From contig CAMWXQ010000041.1 of NCBI GenBank assembly GCA_947178235.1, forward strand, positions 1 through 7,913: a stretch of DNA of 7,913 nucleotides, written 5' to 3'. The notes below the pieces were generated by a model. It worked only from the letters and a program-made list of their open reading frames with translations. It was not told the DNA's origin and made no database searches. The translations under genes were made by a program, and so were the position numbers. Source of the DNA: an uncultured Muribaculaceae bacterium (GTDB lineage: Bacteria; Bacteroidota; Bacteroidia; Bacteroidales; Muribaculaceae). Below, in pieces: positions 1-5,053 of the stretch; position 1 is the first letter of the stretch; every line of letters begins with the position of its first letter.

Positions 1-179
1 CGATAGATGAGCGCGAAGATCTCTTCAAGGCGTTCAATGCCTCGCGCGACATCTCGGACGGCGACGGCCTCGGCCTCCCGATCTGTGCCAAGCGCGCCGA
101 GAAGATCGGTGGCTCGCTCACCATCGACTCCGAGGCCAAGGGGGCGACGTTCATACTCACGGTAGGAATTAAAAATTAA
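1..179 (+). CDS. Sensor histidine kinase, C-terminal fragment (5' end outside window)
   Basis: Reading from base 3, the frame gives 58 residues and a TAA at 177-179. The fragment contains DGDGLGLPICAKRAEKIGG followed by SLTIDSEAKGATFILTV. This is the G2 box (GxGLGL) and final beta strands of a GHKL-type HATPase_c domain, as at the C-terminus of two-component sensor kinases. The preceding EREDLFKAFNASRD matches the usual segment before the G2 box (the 'IFERF' region). In this family the domain binds ATP and phosphorylates a histidine in the dimerisation domain, which lies outside the window, so the sensor input and partner regulator are unknown. The last residues (GIKN) and the stop codon lie inside the AT-rich repeat that follows, so the C-terminus may have been set by that repeat. 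The gene converges on the pectinesterase gene. The family call is firm; a more specific name is not possible. Confidence 0.88.
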   Translation, partial: IDEREDLFKAFNASRDISDGDGLGLPICAKRAEKIGGSLTIDSEAKGATFILTVGIKN

Positions 180-257
180 GAATTATGAATTAAGAATTAG
201 GAATTATGAGACGTGCGTTGCTCAATTCTTGATTCTTAATTTTAATTCATAATTCAT
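166..257. repeat. AT-rich imperfect inverted repeat built from AATTA(A/T)GAATT-like units
   Basis: Almost every base is made of short units such as GAATTATGAATT and AATTAAGAATT. A perfect 12-bp arm pair is present: GAATTATGAATT at 180-191 and its reverse complement AATTCATAATTC at 244-255. Pairing continues inward with small bulges through AAGAATTAGGAATT (193-205) and its partner around 224-238, leaving a GC-richer loop near 211-220. The left part also holds direct repeats of AATTAAGAATT. The element overlaps the last codons of the upstream kinase and abuts the terminator at 258. Similar AATT-rich spacer repeats occur in Bacteroidales genomes (from general knowledge, not checked here). Its function is unknown; it may add secondary structure at the 3' ends of both convergent transcripts. 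Confidence 0.7.
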
Positions 258-322
258 CCCCATACACAACGAAATCCCCGACACAGCCATTAGCCGTGTC
301 GGGGATTTTGTTGTGTATGGGG
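258..322. terminator. Strong bidirectional intrinsic terminator between convergent genes
   Basis: Bases 258-287 pair with 293-322 to give a 30-position stem. It has one A·C mismatch (285/295) and one G·T wobble (271/309), and a 5-base loop CATTA (288-292). The GC core is CCCCGACAC/GTGTCGGGG. It is flanked by GAAAT on the left and ATTTTGTTGTG on the right, so each strand reads as a GC stem followed by a T-rich stretch. The inner edge is 6 bp from the stop codon of the minus-strand pectinesterase gene (329-331), and the structure also lies downstream of the plus-strand kinase. It can therefore end both transcripts. Confidence 0.9.
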
Positions 323-328
323 GATGGG

Positions 329-3300
329 TTACTTCACGATAACCTTGTTGGTGACGGTCTTGCCGTTGCGGAGGGTGTCGACCTTGATGAGGAGACCCTT
401 GGCGTCGGCTGCGACACGCATACCCTGGAGGTTATAGAGTGCGGTGGCGATAACCTCGTTGGCAGCCTCGACGGTGTTGATCGAGGAGCCTTCGGTGGCG
501 ACTACTGCTGCGCCGAGGCCACCCATCTCATTGGCGGCGCGTACCGAGTATGCGGTGGGGTCGCCGAGAGCCTTGGCTACGACCGAGGCGGGGAGGGTGA
601 ACGAGGGCTCGGTGGTGAAGCCGATGATCTTGCCGTTGGCGCATACTGCCCAGAGCGAAGCGTAGGCGTTGTTGTCCCATGTCACGGTCACGCCGTCACA
701 GTGTACATTGGTGGGCTCGGGAGCCTGCTCGGCGAGCATTGCAGGATCCCATCCGTCCTCGCCGAGGACATTGCCGATGGTGTAGAAGTCAGCCTCGGCC
801 TTGGTGAGCACGGGGTTGTTGGCGTGGCCTTCGCCGAAGCTCTTCTTGCGGTCTTTGAGGTCGATGGGGGTACCGGCGCTGGTGACCGAGTTGTACTCGG
901 CGAAGCGTGCGGGCCAGCCACCGCTCATCTCGTTCCAACCCACTGCGGAGGGCTGAGCGTGCATGGTGGTGTTGATGAAGAGGGCGATGGGAGTGCCCGA
1001 GCCCCAAGGACGGCCGAGGGTGTACTTGCCGTTGATGCCGTCCTTCTCGCCTACGATCTCACAGTCGTTGAAGATGTAGCCGTACTGTTTGGGTACGGAG
1101 GGGACGGCGAGATAGCCGCCATCCTGGCACATCTGGAGCTTAACGGCCTGGTAGTAGACGTCGCCCTTGCCGCAGAGGAAGTCGGTGCGGCCGCGGAGGA
1201 GACCGCCTTCGAAGTAGAAGCGGCCCTTGTCGTTGTTCGATACATAGGTATCCTGGTATGCCCAGAGGCAGGCATCCTTGAAGATGGTCTTGTCGGAGTT
1301 GTCGTTGAGGACGATGTCGCGGCCACGGGAGTCGCCCATGGAGCTCTTCATGGTGAGGTTCTGGAAGTAGCAGCCAGTGGCGGCCTTCTCGATGCGCATC
1401 ACGTCGCCCTTGCCGATGCCTTCGAGGACGTTGGCGGCGCCGAAGCCGTTGTCACCCTCTGCGGTGGGTACGGTGTTGGTGATGACCACGCCGTCCATGC
1501 TCTCGCCGATGAAGGAGATGTTGGGCTTGTTGATGTAGGTTGTGGGGTCGGGATACTGCTTGCCGTCGCTGCCCTCCTTGGTGGCGATGGTGGAGGCGGG
1601 GAGGCGATAGAATCCGTCGCGGATGAAGATGCGGTAGCGGTTCGAGGCGTCGGTGCGGCCGTTGGCGGCGGCGATGGCGTCTTCGAGGGTGCCGTCGTCA
1701 GGCACTACGAAGTCGTAGAGAGCCTTGGCTACCTCGGGCTTGGTGCGGGTAGTGAACTTGATCGAGATGGCGGTGGTGGTAGCGTTGTCGCAGAGGTCCA
1801 TCACAGCACCGGCAGCGAGGGTGAAGGTGTATTCCTTGCCGTACTCGAGGTTCTTGTAGGGGAAGGTCACGGTCTTGCCGGTCACGGAGGGTTCGAGGGG
1901 CTTGCCGTCGAGGTAGCCTACTGCGTTGGCGGCCATCTTTACCTTCTCGTCGAAGTTGAGGACAACCTTGCCGGAGATGGAGGCGTTGTCGGTGCCCTCG
2001 GCGGGTATATAGCTGAGGAGTACGGGAGCTGTGCCGTCGTTCACGAGCTGGGGAGTGCCTGTGATGTAGGTTGCGCCCATGGCGTTGCCGTCATTGTTGC
2101 TGCTCGTGCCCTTGATCTCGGAGCTCTTGTCGGCGATCCAGCGGATGGAGAGTGCGGGGGCGTTGTTGAACTTGGCGGGGAGGGTCACTTCGTAATCCTT
2201 CCACTGCTTGGAGCCCTCGACGGTCACGGAACCGATCTTGTCCCAAGCCTCGCCGTCGAGCGAAGCCTCGATGTCATAGGTGGTGTAGGCGTTGTAGTTG
2301 AAGGTCATCGCGCCCTGCACCTTGATGTTGGTGAAGGCGGTAGCGTTGACTGTTGTCTGCCAGTACCATTTGCCGAGGCCGTCGGTCTTCCAGTTGACGC
2401 CTGCGGGGCGGCCTTCGTAGCCACCTGCGCCCTGCTGGCTCTTGTCGAGCCAACTTGTGAGGTTGCCGTCGGCATCGCGGAGGATGAGGGCTGCTGCGTC
2501 GTTGTCCTCCGCATAGAAGTCAGCTGCGCGGCCCGAGTTGCCGGGGAGGTAGAAGTCCCAGCCAACAATGTAGTCGGCTGCGGAGAACACACCTGTGTAC
2601 TCCTTGTCGCCGTCCATGGTGAAGGTGATCTCGGATGCGCTCTGGCCGTCGTTCCAGTTGGTGAACACCATGATGGGGTTCGAGATGGCTGTGAGGGTGA
2701 CCTTTGTGCCCTCCTCATACATCATCTTGCCGTCCACCATCTCGGGTGCGGGTGTCGGCTGGATCTGGTAGGAGTTGGCTCCACCCTCGACGCCGTATTT
2801 CAGCTCGTAGGTGGTTACGGCGTTGAAGTTGGCGGTGAACTGGGTGTTGGCGTTGATGGTGTACTTGAAGTCGGGCTTGTCGCTGACGACGGCGCCTGCG
2901 GCGTCGGTCCAGTTGACGAAGTCGTATCCGAAGTTCTTCTCGGCCTTGATGTCGATCTCGGTGCCGGCCTCATACTCGGAGAGGTTGGGGTAGATGGTGA
3001 TCTTGCCGGCCTCTGCGGGGTTGACGGTGGCGGAGAAGGTGTACTTGGGAACCTCTACGGCAGTACCGTTGAGGTAGCCGTGGATCTGTACGTCGGAGTA
3101 CATACAGTCCTTGTTGTTGGCATAGCCGTTGTTCATGACCAGTGAGAAGCCCTCGGCGGAGGTCAGAGCCTGCTGCTGGGCGGCGGTGAGCTCGTACTCG
3201 AAGTGGGTGGTGTACGAGTCTGCACTGCCGAACTTGTCGTCGGCCTGGGTCTTGTTGTTGCGGTGGGGGGTGATCTGTGCGAACTGCTCGGTCACGCTGC

Positions 3301-3706
3301 CGTCAAATGTGCGGCCCTGGACGGTGACGCACTTCTCGGTGCCGTCCGTGCCGTTGCGGGCAATGTAGAACGATACCTTGGTGGGGGTGAATGTCACGCC
3401 CTTGGCGGGTTTGAGGCTCCAGCTGATGGGGTCGCTTGCGCCGTTGATGGCTCCCATACGGACAAAGGTGATGTCGGGGCACATGGTCGTAGAGGCGGTC
3501 CCCTTAAAGTTTACCTGGCTGTCGTCGACGGCGGTCATGGTGATTCCGCCGTTGGGGGATACGGTCACATCCTCCTTGTAGTTGGCCGAGTTGAAGGCCC
3601 AGACTACCGAAGCCGGTTCGTTGGTGTACGTGTCTCCTGCCTGTGCGGCCCCCGTGGTGGCGAGGACGGCGAGCATGAGCGACATACTCTTGAAATTAAG
3701 TGACAT
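329..3706 (-). CDS. Secreted multidomain pectin methylesterase (CE8 pectinesterase)
   Basis: The 1125-residue protein should hydrolyse methyl esters of pectin homogalacturonan outside the cytoplasm. Residues 1-23 form a signal peptide with likely cleavage at AQA|GD. Residues 31-211 are a beta-rich region without a firm name. Residues 219-293 and 297-376 are two InlB/'bacterial repeat'-like units (FVNWTD, FTNWNDG). Residues 380-555 are a beta-sandwich-like region, and 560-654 an Ig-like (Big_5-type) domain. The CE8 beta-helix spans about 665-990. Catalytic landmarks of CE8 are present: AYQDT (Q818, acid/base D819), GRTDFLCG (nucleophile D842) and LGRPW (R899, W901). The usual QAVAL glutamine appears as R796 in GRDIVL. 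Residues 1000-1070 look Fn3-like, and 1087-1125 form a YNLQG...NGK...KVIVK tail like type IX sorting tails. The start at 3706 gives the signal peptide and follows a good promoter. No SusC/D is nearby. The family call is very firm; activity on true pectin is inferred. Confidence 0.94.
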   Translation of the reverse strand: MSLNFKSMSLMLAVLATTGAAQAGDTYTNEPASVVWAFNSANYKEDVTVSPNGGITMTAVDDSQVNFKGTASTTMCPDITFVRMGAINGASDPISWSLKPAKGVTFTPTKVSFYIARNGTDGTEKCVTVQGRTFDGSVTEQFAQITPHRNNKTQADDKFGSADSYTTHFEYELTAAQQQALTSAEGFSLVMNNGYANNKDCMYSDVQIHGYLNGTAVEVPKYTFSATVNPAEAGKITIYPNLSEYEAGTEIDIKAEKNFGYDFVNWTDAAGAVVSDKPDFKYTINANTQFTANFNAVTTYELKYGVEGGANSYQIQPTPAPEMVDGKMMYEEGTKVTLTAISNPIMVFTNWNDGQSASEITFTMDGDKEYTGVFSAADYIVGWDFYLPGNSGRAADFYAEDNDAAALILRDADGNLTSWLDKSQQGAGGYEGRPAGVNWKTDGLGKWYWQTTVNATAFTNIKVQGAMTFNYNAYTTYDIEASLDGEAWDKIGSVTVEGSKQWKDYEVTLPAKFNNAPALSIRWIADKSSEIKGTSSNNDGNAMGATYITGTPQLVNDGTAPVLLSYIPAEGTDNASISGKVVLNFDEKVKMAANAVGYLDGKPLEPSVTGKTVTFPYKNLEYGKEYTFTLAAGAVMDLCDNATTTAISIKFTTRTKPEVAKALYDFVVPDDGTLEDAIAAANGRTDASNRYRIFIRDGFYRLPASTIATKEGSDGKQYPDPTTYINKPNISFIGESMDGVVITNTVPTAEGDNGFGAANVLEGIGKGDVMRIEKAATGCYFQNLTMKSSMGDSRGRDIVLNDNSDKTIFKDACLWAYQDTYVSNNDKGRFYFEGGLLRGRTDFLCGKGDVYYQAVKLQMCQDGGYLAVPSVPKQYGYIFNDCEIVGEKDGINGKYTLGRPWGSGTPIALFINTTMHAQPSAVGWNEMSGGWPARFAEYNSVTSAGTPIDLKDRKKSFGEGHANNPVLTKAEADFYTIGNVLGEDGWDPAMLAEQAPEPTNVHCDGVTVTWDNNAYASLWAVCANGKIIGFTTEPSFTLPASVVAKALGDPTAYSVRAANEMGGLGAAVVATEGSSINTVEAANEVIATALYNLQGMRVAADAKGLLIKVDTLRNGKTVTNKVIVK

Positions 3707-3772
3707 AGAAGGGTTTTAGATGGTGTTGTTTAGGTAATATACTTATTGTAGTTTCATGGCAGATACAGAGAG

Positions 3773-3787
3773 GACGGCCTGGCCGTC
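3773..3787 (-). promoter_or_regulatory. GACGGCC-N-GGCCGTC palindrome at predicted 5' end of pectinesterase mRNA
   Basis: Bases 3773-3779 and 3781-3787 are perfect 7-bp inverted repeats around T3780. The -7 element ends at 3795, so transcription should start near 3788 and the palindrome would be about the first 15 nt of the mRNA. As RNA it can fold as a 5-bp stem with a 5-nt loop. As DNA it could be a dimeric operator. It might protect the 5' end or bind a regulator; the sequence alone cannot decide which. The rest of the roughly 80-nt leader (3707-3772) is AT-rich, with no Shine-Dalgarno sequence before the ATG, which is usual in Bacteroidota. Confidence 0.5.
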
Positions 3788-3794
3788 GACGCTG

Positions 3795-3825
3795 CAAATA
3801 TACGAAAAAATCCTCTGAACGTCAA
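3795..3825 (-). promoter_or_regulatory. Bacteroidota-type promoter of the pectinesterase gene
   Basis: On the minus strand, TATATTTG (3802-3795) matches the -7 consensus TAnnTTTG. It is preceded at 20 nt by TTGAC (3825-3821), a plausible -33 element. The spacer holds TTCAGAGGA, then TTTTTTCG directly before the -7. The predicted start is near 3788, leaving a leader of about 80 nt before the ATG at 3706. The promoter lies within the terminator of the upstream lipoprotein gene, and its -33 element falls in the terminator loop. Confidence 0.8.
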
Positions 3826-3841
3826 TAGGTCAGAGGATTTT
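3807..3841 (-). terminator. Intrinsic terminator of the lipoprotein gene
   Basis: Bases 3807-3818 (AAAATCCTCTGA) pair perfectly with 3830-3841 (TCAGAGGATTTT), a 12-bp stem with an 11-base loop (3819-3829). On the minus strand the stem ends in TTTTTT (3810-3805), the T-tract expected of an intrinsic terminator. It lies 34 bp past the lipoprotein stop codon. The stem is only moderately GC-rich, so read-through into the pectinesterase gene is possible. Confidence 0.78.
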
Positions 3842-3875
3842 CTTGGTGATTTTTTATCTTCTCTGCCGCGGGGGC

Positions 3876-4796
3876 TCAGTCTTGTAAGTCTTCGAGCTTG
3901 AAGAGATAACCCATATCGAGCTTCACGTCGAAGGTTTCGGCCGTGTCGTAGAGCTTGATGGTGTACTTTGCGTTGAGCGAGGTCCTGCCGGTATTCACAT
4001 CGAACGAGAGGGCGAAGTCGGTGACATATGAGTCCTCCATCGACTGGTTGTTGCCTGTCTTGAGTGGCATCTGTTCGACCCCTTCGGGGAGGGATATTGT
4101 ATATCCGTCGGCATTGGTGGTGACGGCGAGGCCGGTGAGGAGCAGGTTGGTCTCCACCATCGACTGGCGGAACTGCGCCTTGGCTATCTGCACGTCGGCA
4201 ATCATCTTCTGCGGGTTGATCTGGATGGTGAGGATAGACTTCTTGGTGTCGAAGGTCTTGTCCTCTCCAGTCTGTGTGGCATAGGTCTTGCCCACGAGGA
4301 TGAGTTCGGCGGGGAGGACGGTCACCTGGTAGCGGTTGTTGACGGTGAACGAGATTGTATAGACGGGACATGCCTGGCCCTCGACCACTCGGCCGATGAT
4401 GTTGAACATGCGGAATTTGTCGAAGACATACCCGCCGCCGGTGCCCACGGGGGTGACGTTCTCGGCGGTGGTGCCGTAGTAGGCCGTCATGTTGTCATAC
4501 TTGAAGGTCAAGTCGTTGAGGCGGAAGGCGAGGCCGGGGATGCCGAGGCTTATGCCGGTCATGTCCATGCTCAGTCGGCCGGTCGACTCATTGCCTTCGA
4601 CCGAGTAGGTCATCTTGTAGTTGGGGTTGACGGAGATGGTCACGTCGCCCGATTCGAGGTCGGTGACGCGGTTGAACGCCTTTTCGCCGCCATAGTTGAG
4701 TGTCACCTCCTGGCTCGTCTTGGGGTCGTGGAGGCAAGAGGTCATCGAGGCCCCTGCCACGAGAGCCCCCGCGAGGAGAATAGCTATCTTTTTCAT
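3876..4796 (-). CDS. Predicted outer-membrane lipoprotein of unknown function
   Basis: The 306-residue product begins MKKIAILLAGALVAGASMTS-C21, a type II signal peptide with lipobox MTSC, so it should be lipidated at Cys21. The residues after it (LHDPKTSQE) carry an acidic residue soon after the cysteine, which would allow surface exposure in Bacteroidota, but this is uncertain. The mature part is beta-strand-rich with alternating hydrophobic residues and has no catalytic motif I can recognise. Two stretches resemble each other: TISVNPNYKMTYSVEG... (53-100) and TIQINPQKMIADVQIA... (190-236), each ending in a TG(I/L) turn and a second strand. This suggests an internally duplicated beta domain. 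The gene has its own promoter and terminator and lies directly upstream of the pectinesterase gene in the same direction. A role in glycan binding is only a guess from that context. Confidence 0.85.
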   Translation of the reverse strand: MKKIAILLAGALVAGASMTSCLHDPKTSQEVTLNYGGEKAFNRVTDLESGDVTISVNPNYKMTYSVEGNESTGRLSMDMTGISLGIPGLAFRLNDLTFKYDNMTAYYGTTAENVTPVGTGGGYVFDKFRMFNIIGRVVEGQACPVYTISFTVNNRYQVTVLPAELILVGKTYATQTGEDKTFDTKKSILTIQINPQKMIADVQIAKAQFRQSMVETNLLLTGLAVTTNADGYTISLPEGVEQMPLKTGNNQSMEDSYVTDFALSFDVNTGRTSLNAKYTIKLYDTAETFDVKLDMGYLFKLEDLQD

Positions 4797-4842
4797 TTAG
4801 GAAATTCGGAGTTTAGGTTGATTCATAAAATCTTTCAAGATA

Positions 4843-4867
4843 CAAAGATAGCTAAAATTCCTCTGAA
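4843..4867 (-). promoter_or_regulatory. Promoter of the lipoprotein gene
   Basis: TATCTTTG (4850-4843, minus strand) fits the -7 consensus TAnnTTTG. It lies 46 bp before the ATG at 4796, so the leader would be roughly 40 nt. TTCAGAGGA (4867-4859) lies 8 nt upstream of the -7, exactly as in the pectinesterase promoter. No convincing -33 TTG is visible at the usual 19-21 nt spacing; a GTGG lies near the expected place. No Shine-Dalgarno sequence precedes the start. Confidence 0.72.
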
Positions 4868-4930
4868 ATCCACCCCCGTGGTAGTTAAAAATATCCAAAA
4901 TGGAGGGGCGCCTCATGGATTGTGGCTGCA

Positions 4931-4966
4931 ATAGCTATTATAGCTACGATAGCTATTGTAGCTACT
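4931..4966. repeat. 9-bp tandem repeat, four copies of (A/G)TAGCTAYN
   Basis: Four consecutive 9-mers are seen: ATAGCTATT (4931-4939), ATAGCTACG (4940-4948), ATAGCTATT (4949-4957) and GTAGCTACT (4958-4966). A degenerate fifth copy, GTGGCTGCA, precedes them at 4922-4930. The core TAGCTA is self-complementary, so copies can pair with each other. The repeat sits between the divergent lipoprotein and TPR promoters, about 60 bp upstream of the TPR -7 element. It could be a slippage-prone spacer or a binding-site cluster; no function can be assigned. Confidence 0.75.
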
Positions 4967-5016
4967 TGGTGTTTGGCCAGTCCCATTTTTAACCTCTTTT
5001 GGCATGGTTTTTGCTT

Positions 5017-5034
5017 GGATTTTTCGTAAATTTG
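5017..5034 (+). promoter_or_regulatory. Promoter of the TPR protein gene
   Basis: TAAATTTG at 5027-5034 matches the -7 consensus TAnnTTTG and is preceded by GGATTTTTCG, nearly the same string as in the pectinesterase promoter. A -33 is ambiguous: TTTTGG at 4997-5002 is slightly too far and TTG at 5011 too close. Transcription would start near 5041, leaving a leader of only about 13 nt before the ATG at 5054, with no Shine-Dalgarno sequence. Confidence 0.75.
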
Positions 5035-5053
5035 TAGCTGAAACTACCCCTTT

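Noticed and set aside
296..3145. 949-residue plus-strand open frame antisense to the pectinesterase gene
   Set aside because: It is rich in Val, Gly, Ala, Glu and Asp with no domain motif, and mirrors the GC-rich codons of the minus-strand gene. The opposite strand has clear CE8 catalytic motifs and a signal peptide.
3743..3757. Four-codon upstream ORF (MKLQ, stop) in the pectinesterase leader
   Set aside because: A minimal ATG-to-TAA run is expected by chance in an AT-rich leader, and no ribosome-binding context distinguishes it.
3754..4371. 205-residue minus-strand frame inside the lipoprotein gene
   Set aside because: It is a frame-shifted shadow rich in Arg, Pro and His that runs past the lipoprotein stop through the terminator; no start signal supports it.
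4908..4925. Small GAGG-GGCG-CCTC hairpin in the divergent intergenic region
   Set aside because: The stem is only 4 bp with no T-tract and no clear relation to either promoter.
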